Assembly: GCF_001750685.1 (NCBI RefSeq)
Contig: NZ_CP017269.1
Location: forward strand, 5,728,635-5,792,634
DNA length: 64,000 nucleotides
Direction: 5' to 3'
From: Geosporobacter ferrireducens
GTDB taxonomy: Bacteria > Bacillota > Clostridia > Peptostreptococcales > Thermotaleaceae
This document shows, piece after piece, positions 42,990 to 51,247 of this stretch. The notes under the pieces are model-generated. The model was not told the DNA's origin and made no database searches. It worked only from the letters and a program-made list of their open reading frames with translations. Positions within the stretch are counted from its first letter, which is position 1. Each line of letters opens with the position of its first letter. The translations under genes were made by a program, and so were the position numbers.

Positions 42990-43135
42990 AGCTTTCCCCC
43001 CATTCGATAAAAATCAGTTATACAAACGCATCATCGGCAATCATAGCAGAATAATACACAAATAAGTGCAATAAACCTGGGTATAGAATAGTATCTACAA
43101 CCCAGGCTTACCCTGCACATTAAATCTTAGAGGTT

Positions 43136-44437
43136 TTATTCTGCCTTTGCCATCTTTTGAAGGTCTGCATTTAACTGGGCAAAGATATATACGGGAGCGC
43201 ATCCAGGATAATAGGTTACAGATTTAGCAACATTAATGGCTTGACGAATATTATCAGAAGTGGGGAAATATTCCCAGCAGTCTCCAACGACAAATAGATT
43301 CTTATCCTTTGCAAATTCAGGGTCAAAATCAGGCAATCCCCCTGCAGCAACTACTACTTCGCCTTTTTTACTAATAAATTCTGTCATATTAATACCAGTA
43401 TTTTTAAATGAGTCTAATGCGCCCCTAACATTTGCATAGCAGCCGGGACAAGTTTGCTGGGCATAAACTGTGAATCCTTTATACATACCGATCGGATTAT
43501 CATTAGGTCGGCCGAAATGCCTCCGAACTGCATCCGCAGGCTCCCCAACAACCTCAATTTTCTCAAGATCCATTTCACCTAATCCTTCATTGGCAGTACA
43601 GCGAATAGCTGGTATTTCGATAGGGTCAAATCCCATAATATATGCTGAAACGGCGTCTGTAGCTACGGTATCAGTTCCGGCTATGATGAGATTCATTTCT
43701 ACCGGTGTACCTGCATGTGGCCCTTGTCCCTCCATGCCGATAATGGCATCTACAATGGTGAGATCTGCCTTGCGTACACGATACAAGTCCGCGAACTTTG
43801 GACCTAAGTCTATACGATGGGCTCCCTGTTGTTGTGCACTTGGATGCATATTAGGGATAATTCCGTTCCAGTTCTTCAAACCTAAGGTAACGGTACCTGC
43901 TAAATGCACTTTTAACTTTGGCAGATTTATTACCACATCAGCGTCCATAACAGGCTTAAAAACAGCTGCTTTTTTAAATACCTTTGCTTCAGGAATCTCA
44001 ACCTCTACTACTTCGGTCTCATCAAAATAGATTACTTTGTCAACGCCTCCTCTTCTAGCTGCATCTTCCATACCAGATTCAGCAAAAGCAGGTTTTGCAC
44101 GTCCAACATGCATACCTAAAGAAGGATTATCACCGATCCAAACCTCACTAGCTTGAGAATTCTCCTTCACATAGGATACAACAGCTTCTACTACGCGAGG
44201 ATCTACTACTGCATGACTTTCAGCGGGTGCTTGAAAAGCAAGATTAGGTTTAATAAGTACAGTTTGACCAGGCTTAATAATTACATCAAGAGATCCTATA
44301 GCTAATTCGACTGCTTTTGCCACAGTAGCCTTTATTTTAGAAACATCATCTTCTTCACGGATAAACTTTCCCCCCATAAAAGATGCGTTCCCAGCAAGGG
44401 GTAGACATTTTACTACTGCAACTTTTGTTTTACTCAT
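43136..44437 (-). CDS. DUF362 domain-containing protein
   Basis: 433 residues. DUF362 core: GQTVLIKPNLAFQAP, VYIGDNPSL-like EVWIGDNPSLGMHVG, VINLPKLKVHLAGTVTLGLKNWNG, IIAGTDTVATDAVSAYIMG. Two cysteine motifs (QTCPGCYANVRG near 335 and YYPGCAPVYIF near 410) could hold metal, but no classical 4Fe-4S ferredoxin set is present. Function of DUF362 proteins is unknown. Start ATG 44437 after AAAGGAGGG. It lies 146 bp upstream of lipB in the same direction, possibly in the same transcript, since the intervening hairpin has only a weak T-run. Confidence 0.8.
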   Translation of the reverse strand: MSKTKVAVVKCLPLAGNASFMGGKFIREEDDVSKIKATVAKAVELAIGSLDVIIKPGQTVLIKPNLAFQAPAESHAVVDPRVVEAVVSYVKENSQASEVWIGDNPSLGMHVGRAKPAFAESGMEDAARRGGVDKVIYFDETEVVEVEIPEAKVFKKAAVFKPVMDADVVINLPKLKVHLAGTVTLGLKNWNGIIPNMHPSAQQQGAHRIDLGPKFADLYRVRKADLTIVDAIIGMEGQGPHAGTPVEMNLIIAGTDTVATDAVSAYIMGFDPIEIPAIRCTANEGLGEMDLEKIEVVGEPADAVRRHFGRPNDNPIGMYKGFTVYAQQTCPGCYANVRGALDSFKNTGINMTEFISKKGEVVVAAGGLPDFDPEFAKDKNLFVVGDCWEYFPTSDNIRQAINVAKSVTYYPGCAPVYIFAQLNADLQKMAKAE

Positions 44438-44755
44438 AAATTTCCCTCCTTTAATCACTCTCTTAATCACGGATTTTCTGAATACCTACCACAGAAATAA
44501 GACATTTGAACAACTGATTTTATGTCGTTAATGAAGCGATTCTCCCCCCTCTTTAATATTAAGAACCCTATTAACAAAAGACTAGATGGAGATTGCTTTG
44601 TCCATTTTTTATCTAATATATTAAGAATGAAATGAAATATGCCATTTATACAATAAAAAATCTCTCTAGAAAAACTTAGAGAGCCTCGTAATTTTAAAAA
44701 ACTATATATTTTTTAATAATGCGACTCTAAAGAAAAAAATAATTCCTTAATCGTT
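44438..44755. other. Non-coding gap between DUF362 and DUF421 genes
   Basis: A/T-rich, no gene seen. Contains the terminator of the DUF421 gene (44648-44685) and must hold the promoter of the DUF362 gene. Confidence 0.6.
44648..44685 (-). terminator. Intrinsic terminator after DUF421 gene
   Basis: Minus strand: CTCTCTAAG / CTAGAGAG around a T-rich loop, followed by ATTTTTT. Confidence 0.7.
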
Positions 44756-45493
44756 TTAATCTTTTTTAATAGATTTTTGTTCTTCTGTAATATCCTCGCT
44801 ATTATGAAAGTGATCCTCAAATTGATCAATATAAATGCGAAGATTTGCATCTATGGACGCGTAATAAACTTCTCGGATATCCTTTATATTCATCATCCGA
44901 AGCTGATCTATCAGCCATTTTGCTGTTATGTTTCGTTTCATTAAATTTTCATATAGAATATTTCCCATAACAATGATCTCTGTAGGTAGTTTTTCCTGCT
45001 TTGTTTTTAGATTTAAATCTTCCGCTGTAACGGTTTCGTTTTGGGCTTTTTTTAGTATGCTGATCTCGCCGGTGGTTTCAAGAATACCATACTCGATGCT
45101 TTGTATATCAAATACATCCTTTTTTCGCAGCAGATGCGTTAGATCATCTACGGTATAACTAAATCTGTCTAGATTCTTTTCAAGTATACGGCCATCTTTG
45201 ATAACAACAACAGGCTCTCCTTGGATGATTTTTGATATGCGCCGATTCTTTAGACGAATATAAGCCATAAGATAGGTTAATGCACCAAATAGAAATAGAC
45301 CCCAGATATGATGCCATGTACGTTGATTTAAATCGGTGGCTAAAGTGGCAGCAATAGAGCCAAAGGTAATACCGTTAATATAATCAAATAACGTTAACTG
45401 TGCGACCTGCTGTCTTCCGATAATTCTTGTAATAAAGAAAATGGAAAAAAAAGCAAGTATCGTTTGTAGAAATACTTCAATAAGTACCTTCAT
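44756..45493 (-). CDS. DUF421 (YetF/YcaP-like) membrane protein
   Basis: 245 residues. Three N-terminal membrane helices with the family segment ITRIIGRQQVAQLTLFDYINGITFGSIAATLA, then a cytoplasmic beta domain (VVIKDGRILEKNLDRFSYTVDDLTHLLRKKDVFDIQSIEYGILETTGEISILKK split over two halves) and an acidic/basic tail. DUF421 proteins are common in spore formers (YetF, YrbG of Bacillus), function not settled. Monocistronic. Confidence 0.87.
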   Translation of the reverse strand: MKVLIEVFLQTILAFFSIFFITRIIGRQQVAQLTLFDYINGITFGSIAATLATDLNQRTWHHIWGLFLFGALTYLMAYIRLKNRRISKIIQGEPVVVIKDGRILEKNLDRFSYTVDDLTHLLRKKDVFDIQSIEYGILETTGEISILKKAQNETVTAEDLNLKTKQEKLPTEIIVMGNILYENLMKRNITAKWLIDQLRMMNIKDIREVYYASIDANLRIYIDQFEDHFHNSEDITEEQKSIKKD

Positions 45494-45579
45494 ATTTCTT
45501 CCTCAGGATAAATTATATATTTCTAATCATACTAATAATGTGAGCACATTTACAAAAAATATGCGGGGAGTAAATTAAA

Positions 45580-45672
45580 ATGAGCTTATGGGTACAAGCA
45601 ATTTTAACTTTTGTTTTTATTTTTGTTGGATTTATTATAATCTATTGGTTACATAAGAAGGAAAAAATATAG
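45580..45672 (+). CDS. 30-residue single-helix membrane peptide
   Basis: ATG 45580 after GGGGAG; encodes MSLWVQAILTFVFIFVGFII followed by IYWLHKKEKI. One hydrophobic helix plus a short basic tail, then a perfect terminator 10 bp downstream. Size and layout fit small membrane regulators or toxin-like peptides; no family assignment. Confidence 0.5.
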   Translation: MSLWVQAILTFVFIFVGFIIIYWLHKKEKI

Positions 45673-45681
45673 AAACGCCTC

Positions 45682-45727
45682 AAAATGGTTTACGAAAAAA
45701 TATTACGTAAACCATTTTGTTTTATTA
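45682..45727 (+). terminator. Intrinsic terminator
   Basis: AAAATGGTTTACG / CGTAAACCATTTT, a perfect 13-bp stem, followed by GTTTTATT. Confidence 0.85.
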
Positions 45728-45830
45728 TGTTTTATTTTAAGAAAAATTTGACAGTGTCAAGTATTCCTTGTATACTTTTTCTTAAAAAGAGTATCTTTCT
45801 CTATGCTACGCGAGTGAAGGAGTGAATATG

Positions 45831-46973
45831 ATGGCAAAAAAAGTAATACGCATCCATAATAAATCAGACAAACCGGATAATATTGTAGAAAAAGAAAATT
45901 TAATCATTGAAAAATGCCTAGAAATGGAGTCTGAACTCCCCTCCTTCATGAGGGACTTTTTTATATATCTTAAAAATGGTGTCGCCATATCTACGCGGCT
46001 TGCATACTTGCAGGACATCCTCTTCTTCTGCAGATACCTGGTTTCTGAAACGCAGCTTACTGCCGCCACGGATATAAAAGAAATCAGGATTGAAGAATTC
46101 AACAAGATCAAGGCCAGAGATCTTAACCGTTTTCTCGGAGAATATTGTACGCGATATACGATCGAAAAACCTGAATCGGTTATGATTATGGAAAACCATA
46201 ACCGGGCCCTGGCGCGAAAAAAATCTTCGTTGGCAGTACTCTTTAAGTTTTTATATAGAGATGAAGCGATAAAAGAAAATATTGCCGAAGGCTTAAATCC
46301 TATTCATTTACCTAAACCTCAGCCAGATGCGATCAAAAGATTGGAAATTGATGAGGTTGCAAAAATGCTGGATGTAGTTGAGAATGGTACCGGATTCACA
46401 GAGAAAGAACTGGTATATTGGGAGAAGACAAAACGGCGAGACAAGGCCATATTGACAGTTTTTGTGACTTACGGATTACGCTTAAAAGAGCTGCAGCAGT
46501 TGAATGTTTCATCCTTTAACTTTGGCCGCGGAGACTTTAAGATATATCGAAAAAGAGGAAAGGAAGTCAGTATGCCGCTCAACCAATCGGTAGAAAAAGT
46601 AATCAAGGAATATATTTCTTTAGAGAGACCCCCAGAGCAGATGATATCTCAGGAACATAGAGACGCCCTATTTCTTTCTTTGCAGAAAACCAGATTAACG
46701 GAAAAAGCCATACGTGAGTTGGTAAAAAAATATACTTCTCTTGCACTGGGAACAAACAAAGAAAATGGCTATAGTCCTCATAAACTGAGAGCTACAGCAG
46801 CTACCTCATTAATTCAATATGGTTTTTCCATCTATGATGTACAAAACCTTTTAGATCACGATAATGTTACAACCACACAGCTTTATGCTGCTCACAAAAA
46901 GAATGTGAAAAGAGATATCGTCAATAGCTTTGAATGGTTAGATGAATATGACAAAAAAAATAGCCCTAGATAG
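45831..46973 (+). CDS. Tyrosine recombinase (XerC/D-like phage integrase family)
   Basis: About 380 residues. N-terminal SAM-like DNA-binding domain, then the catalytic domain: Arg in GLRLKELQQLNV, HKLRATAATSL near residue 320, and LLDHDNVTTTQLYAAH with the Tyr nucleophile. No element ends were seen around it, so it reads as a chromosomal recombinase rather than part of an integrated element; XerC/D-type dimer resolution is possible. AAGGAG at 45817-45822 fits ATG 45831 (8 bp) or 45828. Its stop lies 2 bp from the gatB stop. Confidence 0.85.
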   Translation: MAKKVIRIHNKSDKPDNIVEKENLIIEKCLEMESELPSFMRDFFIYLKNGVAISTRLAYLQDILFFCRYLVSETQLTAATDIKEIRIEEFNKIKARDLNRFLGEYCTRYTIEKPESVMIMENHNRALARKKSSLAVLFKFLYRDEAIKENIAEGLNPIHLPKPQPDAIKRLEIDEVAKMLDVVENGTGFTEKELVYWEKTKRRDKAILTVFVTYGLRLKELQQLNVSSFNFGRGDFKIYRKRGKEVSMPLNQSVEKVIKEYISLERPPEQMISQEHRDALFLSLQKTRLTEKAIRELVKKYTSLALGTNKENGYSPHKLRATAATSLIQYGFSIYDVQNLLDHDNVTTTQLYAAHKKNVKRDIVNSFEWLDEYDKKNSPR

Positions 46974-46990
46974 GGCTATAATTTTTTAAG
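46957..46990. terminator. Bidirectional terminator inside two gene ends
   Basis: TAGCCCT-AGAT-AGGGCTA (46961-46978) has an A-run on the left and TAATTTTTT on the right. It overlaps the last codons of the recombinase gene and the stop of gatB, serving both. Confidence 0.8.
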
Positions 46991-48400
46991 CAGCGTTTCC
47001 TTTGCGATTTGCGGATTGGCCTTTCCTTTTGTTTGCTTCATTACTTGACCCATTAAGAAACCTAGAGCTTGTTCTTTTCCCTGTCGGTAGTCTTCTACTG
47101 ACTTTGAATTTTCAGTAAGGACTCTTTCGACGATGTTTTCCAGCTCTGCCGTATCTGTAATCTGAACCATACCGCTCTCTTTAACGATCTCCTGAGGTGT
47201 CTTACCACTCAAAACCATCTCTTCAAAAACTTGCTTTGCGATTTTACCGCTGATGGTATGATCGTCAATCATCTTGAGCATATCCGCTAAATATAGTGGC
47301 TTTAATTTTAAGCTGTCAAAGCAAATCGTATCTTCCTTTAAATATTTCATTAGCTCCACCAGTAACCAATTGGCAATAATCTTGGGTTGTGGATAATAAC
47401 TTGCAGTTTCTTCAAAGAATAGTGATAATTTTCTATCGTTGATGAGAATATCTGTTTCTACTTCATTAAGCTGATATTCAGATATAAAACGTACCTTCTT
47501 TTGCTGTGGCAATTCAGGCAGATGTGCGAGAAGGTTATCAACTTTTTCTTTTGCCATAACGACTCCAGGTAAATCCGGCTCAGGGAAATAACGATAGTCA
47601 TGAGCGTTTTCTTTACTTCTCATGGATATGGTTCTGCCCTTTGCACTGTCCCATCTTCTCGTTTCTTGAATTACTTTATGGCTTTCATTAAATTCGTATA
47701 ATTCCAATTGTCTTTTTTCTTCTTTTTGTAATGCTTTCAGCAACTCTTTAAAAGAGTTGATATTTTTTAACTCAACTTTAGCATTCAGCTCTTTTTTTCC
47801 AACTTCCCGTAAGGAAATATTTGCATCACAGCGAAGGGAGCCTTGTTCCATTTTACAATCGGATATTTCCAGATATTCCAATACAGATTTTAACTGTCGA
47901 AGATACTCAATTGCTTCTTCTGGACTTCTCATGTCCGGTTCTGAAACGATTTCTATCAAGGGAACGCCTACCCTATTATAATCAATAAGAGAACTACTTT
48001 CTTCTTCCATATGAAGCAGCTTGCCTGCATCTTCTTCAATATGGATTCTATTAATCCGCACTTTTTTATCATATTTCTCTAAATAGATATGGCCCGTTTT
48101 GCATAAAGGCAGATCATATTGCGAAGTTTGGAAGGCTTTTGTCATATCCGGATAAAAATAGTGCTTTCTATCCATTTTACTATATGCAGATATTTCACAA
48201 TTCAAAGCAGCACCTGCTCTAGCAGCAAACTCAATTACCCTTGTATTCAGTTTTGGAAGGGAGCCGGGCAACCCTAGGCAGACAGGACAGCATTGGGTAT
48301 TTGGATCAGCGCCAAAGCTTGTAGAGCATCCACAAAAAATCTTAGAGTTTGTTTCTAGTTCAACATGTACCTCTAAACCAATAATTGTTTCATAAGCCAT
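46976..48400 (-). CDS. gatB: Asp/Glu-tRNA amidotransferase subunit B
   Basis: 474 residues, full length. N-terminus YETIIGLEVHVELETNSKIFCGCSTSFGADPNTQCCPVCLGLPGSLP with the zinc cysteines, GVPLIEIVSEPDMRSPEEA, and the C-terminal GatB/YqeY domain (ALGFLMGQVMKQTKGKANPQIAKE). With GatC and GatA it converts Asp-tRNA(Asn) or Glu-tRNA(Gln) to the amide forms. gatC and gatA are not adjacent. It follows aspS by 25 bp, so the mischarging synthetase and an amidotransferase subunit share one T-box-controlled transcript. Confidence 0.95.
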   Translation of the reverse strand: MAYETIIGLEVHVELETNSKIFCGCSTSFGADPNTQCCPVCLGLPGSLPKLNTRVIEFAARAGAALNCEISAYSKMDRKHYFYPDMTKAFQTSQYDLPLCKTGHIYLEKYDKKVRINRIHIEEDAGKLLHMEEESSSLIDYNRVGVPLIEIVSEPDMRSPEEAIEYLRQLKSVLEYLEISDCKMEQGSLRCDANISLREVGKKELNAKVELKNINSFKELLKALQKEEKRQLELYEFNESHKVIQETRRWDSAKGRTISMRSKENAHDYRYFPEPDLPGVVMAKEKVDNLLAHLPELPQQKKVRFISEYQLNEVETDILINDRKLSLFFEETASYYPQPKIIANWLLVELMKYLKEDTICFDSLKLKPLYLADMLKMIDDHTISGKIAKQVFEEMVLSGKTPQEIVKESGMVQITDTAELENIVERVLTENSKSVEDYRQGKEQALGFLMGQVMKQTKGKANPQIAKETLLKKL

Positions 48401-48425
48401 TTCTTATCACCATCCTATATTTGTA

Positions 48426-49715
48426 TTAAGGTGTTAACCGCTTCATATCTCTTGGAAATAATGTAGCCTCGCGGATATTGTCTAGTTCTAAGATCTTCAT
48501 GGTTAATCGTTCTAATCCGATTGCAAATCCACCATGAGGAGGCATACCATATTTAAAAGTATCTACATAGAAATCAAAATCATCAGGATTTAAACCAAAT
48601 TTGATCATATTATTTTTTAAGTGAGAATAACTGTGGATTCGCTGGCCTCCAGTAGTGATTTCTAATCCTTTATAGATCAAGTCAAAGCTCTTAGTCAATT
48701 CAGGATTCTCATCATCGGGCATTGCATAAACAGGTCTTTTTTTAACGGGATATTTGGTTAAGAAAACAAAATCAGAATTATATTTCTCTTTTACATACTG
48801 GGAAATCAGTATTTCACCTTCTGCATCTATATTTCCAACAGGAGATTTCTTATCATACCGGTCTAGTAGAATCTCATGAACTTCTTCCAGCGTCATTTTA
48901 GGAATTTCACCGATGTCTTCCAATGTAATATGATACATTTCTAACTCTTCGGCACAGGTTTCTTTGAGATGATCAAACAAGTATTTCATAAATCTATTTT
49001 CTAAATTCATCAAATCAAATTCATCTTTAATGAAACCCATTTCCACATCTAAACTGACATATTCGTTAAGATGTCTCCAAGTATTATGCAGTTCTGCACG
49101 GTAGGCATGCCCAACTTCAAAAACTCTTTCAAAACCTGCACCGACCATCATCTGCTTGTAAAACTGAGGACTCTGCGCCAAAAATGCTCTTCGATCAAAA
49201 TATTTGACTGTAAATACCTCAGAACCGCCCTCTGTACCGGAAGAAACCAGTTTGGGTGTGTGAATCTCAGAAAACATTTCACCTTTAAGAAAAGTACGGA
49301 AACATTCGGTGATTTCCTCTTGCACTTTAAAGATAGCACGCTTTTTTACATTCCTTAAGCTCAAAGAACGATAGTTCAGATTGGTTTCCAATGCGCTGTT
49401 TAAGTCTTCACGATTGATTTCAATGGGCAGTATGTCATATTCAGGTTCGGCGAGAATACTTAAAGCCTCAACTTGTACTTCCAGACCTTTTACAGCTTTA
49501 TCATTCTTCTGGAGGATGCCGCGCACCTCTAAAGGCGTTTCTATTCTAAGTCCCTCATGGGTTTGATCAGAGATGACCAGCTGAACAAGTCCAGTTTTAT
49601 CCCGGAGCATTATAAATTTCAGCTTGCCGAAATCTCTAATTTTATGAACCCAGCCTCTAAGTAGAACGGGATTTCCTATTTGCCCGCTCAAATCTTTAAC
49701 ATATGTTCTTTCCAT
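48426..49715 (-). CDS. aspS: Archaeal-type, probably non-discriminating aspartyl-tRNA synthetase
   Basis: 429 residues, much shorter than bacterial AspRS (about 590), because the bacterial GAD insertion is absent. N-terminal OB fold (GNPVLLRGWVHKIRDFGKLKFIMLRDKTGLVQLV), class II motifs (FLAQSPQFYKQMMVGAGFERVFEVGHAYRAE, and MPPHGGFAIGLERLTMKIL). Archaeal-type AspRS2 of clostridia charges both tRNA(Asp) and tRNA(Asn). Followed by gatB; preceded by a T-box with an Asn-compatible specifier. Whether a second bacterial-type aspS exists elsewhere cannot be seen. Confidence 0.9.
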   Translation of the reverse strand: MERTYVKDLSGQIGNPVLLRGWVHKIRDFGKLKFIMLRDKTGLVQLVISDQTHEGLRIETPLEVRGILQKNDKAVKGLEVQVEALSILAEPEYDILPIEINREDLNSALETNLNYRSLSLRNVKKRAIFKVQEEITECFRTFLKGEMFSEIHTPKLVSSGTEGGSEVFTVKYFDRRAFLAQSPQFYKQMMVGAGFERVFEVGHAYRAELHNTWRHLNEYVSLDVEMGFIKDEFDLMNLENRFMKYLFDHLKETCAEELEMYHITLEDIGEIPKMTLEEVHEILLDRYDKKSPVGNIDAEGEILISQYVKEKYNSDFVFLTKYPVKKRPVYAMPDDENPELTKSFDLIYKGLEITTGGQRIHSYSHLKNNMIKFGLNPDDFDFYVDTFKYGMPPHGGFAIGLERLTMKILELDNIREATLFPRDMKRLTP

Positions 49716-49756
49716 AATTATGCCTCCTTATATCAAAATTTATAATTTGAACCACG

Positions 49757-50015
49757 CAAAAAAGCCCCATCCCTATAAAACAAGGGACGGGGCTGCCGTG
49801 GTGCCACCCTAATTAACGAAAAACGTTCACTCCTTCATGTACAGGTAATAACCGATACACTATCCAAATAACGGGGGAAATCCGTCTAAGCCTACTTTCT
49901 GAAAGATTTCGGTTAGAAGCTCAGAGGTGTTCTTCAATATGTGCTCCGTACCGGACTTTCACCATCACCGGCTCGCTAAAACTTTACAGCATATTTACTC
50001 TCCTCTTCATAGCAA
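49757..50015 (-). promoter_or_regulatory. T-box leader of aspS-gatB
   Basis: Minus strand contains the T-box AGGGTGGCACCACGG (49796-49810), followed by the terminator AGCCCCGTCCCT / AGGGATGGGGCT and six T. Stem I includes GGAGAGTAAATATGC and the specifier-side stretch TTGAAGAACACCTCTGAGC. The specifier reads GAAC at 49929-49932: AAC (Asn) overlapping GAA (Glu). TGGC of the T-box would pair with a G discriminator, fitting either tRNA. An overlapping two-codon T-box binding tRNA(Asn) and tRNA(Glu) is known for the transamidation operon of Clostridium acetobutylicum. Confidence 0.9.
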
Positions 50016-50111
50016 ATAGAATTTATTGTAAATATTATCTCCAGATGTTATTTATCATTATACATATTCATACAAAAATCTGCAAGTACTATTTTGAATT
50101 TTTATTCAGAA

Positions 50112-50417
50112 TTATTGAATAGGGATTTTGATGATTTGCCCTGGATAGATATCGGTACTGTCTAATTCATTAAGGATACTGATTTCGTATATGGTTTTTC
50201 GCAAATCCTTTCCCTTTGGAGTATATCTTTTAGCTAAATCCCATAAGGTATCTCCTGATTTTATGTACATTTCAAAATAATTTTTTTCTTTTCTTATACT
50301 TTCTGCAGAGCTTATTTTCATAAGTAATCCTGTACTTGCAACAAGCAGGAGTATGATGAGTGCAAGACATCTCATGAACCGGAGTTTATTAACAACCAAT
50401 CTTCTAGGGTTTTCCAT
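50112..50417 (-). CDS. LysM-domain protein, YneA-like SOS cell-division inhibitor candidate
   Basis: 101 residues: a basic N-terminus (MENPRRLVVNKLRFM), one membrane helix (CLALIILLLVASTGLLM) and a C-terminal LysM domain (YIKSGDTLWDLAKRYTPKGKDLR, ending IYPGQIIKIPIQ). This equals B. subtilis YneA, a division suppressor encoded divergently from lexA. The same divergent arrangement exists here, with LexA boxes between. The function is inferred from layout and context, since LysM proteins vary. Start ATG 50417 after GGAGG. Confidence 0.8.
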   Translation of the reverse strand: MENPRRLVVNKLRFMRCLALIILLLVASTGLLMKISSAESIRKEKNYFEMYIKSGDTLWDLAKRYTPKGKDLRKTIYEISILNELDSTDIYPGQIIKIPIQ

Positions 50418-50461
50418 ATTTATCCGACCTCCAAACATATGTTCTTAATGTTATTATATCA

Positions 50462-50473
50462 GAACAAACGTTC
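50462..50473. promoter_or_regulatory. LexA box (SOS operator) 1
   Basis: GAAC-AAAC-GTTC, a perfect match to the Gram-positive LexA consensus GAACNNNNGTTY. It lies 45 bp upstream of the LysM gene start. Confidence 0.85.
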
Positions 50474-50519
50474 GGGGTAAATCATTTTATTATAAATTTT
50501 TTAGTTTTTTCTAATAACC

Positions 50520-50531
50520 GAACTGGCGTTT
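50520..50531. promoter_or_regulatory. LexA box (SOS operator) 2
   Basis: GAAC-TGGC-GTTT, matching GAACNNNNGTTY. It lies 57 bp before the lexA start, suggesting autoregulation. Confidence 0.82.
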
Positions 50532-50587
50532 GATATAACCCGTCAATTATGCTATAATGAAAGAAAACCATTGTGAGGTGCGAAACC

Positions 50588-51205
50588 GTGATCTATGATA
50601 TGAGTGAACAACAGCAAAAAATATTTGATTACATAAAAAATGAAGTAAACAAAAAGGGATATCCCCCTTCTGTTCGTGAGATTTGTGAAGCGGTGGGATT
50701 AAAATCTACCTCTACAGTGCATGGGCATTTAGCAAAACTTGAAAAGCTGGGATATATCCGAAGAGATCCTACGAAACCGAGAGCAATAGAAATATTGGGA
50801 GAAACAGATCAATCCATGATCCATCAAAGTGAAGTAGTGCAAATTCCTATCGTTGGAAAAGTTACTGCCGGGCAACCTATATTGGCTGTAGAGAATATTG
50901 AGGACTCTTTTCCTGTTCCTCTGGACTTTTTAGACAACAGCGTCCATTTTATGTTGAAGGTAAAGGGCGACAGTATGATCAATTCTGGGATTTTAGATGG
51001 GGATTATGTACTGGTAAAACAACAGCCGGTGGCTAAAAACAATGATATTGTTGTTGCTTTGATTGGTGAAGAAGCTACGGTAAAAAGGTTCTATCTAGAA
51101 AAAGATCATATCCGATTGCAGCCGGAAAATTCCTTTATGGAACCTATTCGTGTCACCGAGGTTACAATATTGGGATTGGTAAAGGGTGTTTTTAGAAAAA
51201 TGTAA
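50588..51205 (+). CDS. lexA: SOS repressor LexA
   Basis: 205 residues. Winged-helix domain (YPPSVREICEAVGLKSTSTVHGHLAKLEKLGYIRRD), the Ala-Gly self-cleavage site in KVTAGQPILA, and the peptidase Ser/Lys pair in VKGDSMINSGILDGDYV and EEATVKRFYLE. Represses SOS genes until RecA-promoted autocleavage. GTG at 50588 is preferred over TTG 50573. Two LexA boxes lie between it and the divergent LysM gene. Confidence 0.95.
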   Translation: MIYDMSEQQQKIFDYIKNEVNKKGYPPSVREICEAVGLKSTSTVHGHLAKLEKLGYIRRDPTKPRAIEILGETDQSMIHQSEVVQIPIVGKVTAGQPILAVENIEDSFPVPLDFLDNSVHFMLKVKGDSMINSGILDGDYVLVKQQPVAKNNDIVVALIGEEATVKRFYLEKDHIRLQPENSFMEPIRVTEVTILGLVKGVFRKM

Positions 51206-51236
51206 AGAGCTTGTGGAAAATCCACAAGCTCTTTTA
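51204..51236. terminator. Terminator between lexA and the converging lyase gene
   Basis: AAAGAGCTTGTGGA / TCCACAAGCTCTTT, 14-bp stem with A-rich left side and TTTT on the right; serves both strands. Confidence 0.85.
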
Positions 51237-51247
51237 TATAGAAGATA

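Noticed and set aside
43470..44030. 186-codon plus-strand ORF opposite the DUF362 gene
   Set aside because: Proline/serine-rich antisense translation of a conserved domain; no start signal.
45831..46973. Tyrosine recombinase as the mark of a prophage or genomic island
   Set aside because: Both sides are chromosomal genes, no tRNA target or direct-repeat ends were found, and no cargo is attached.
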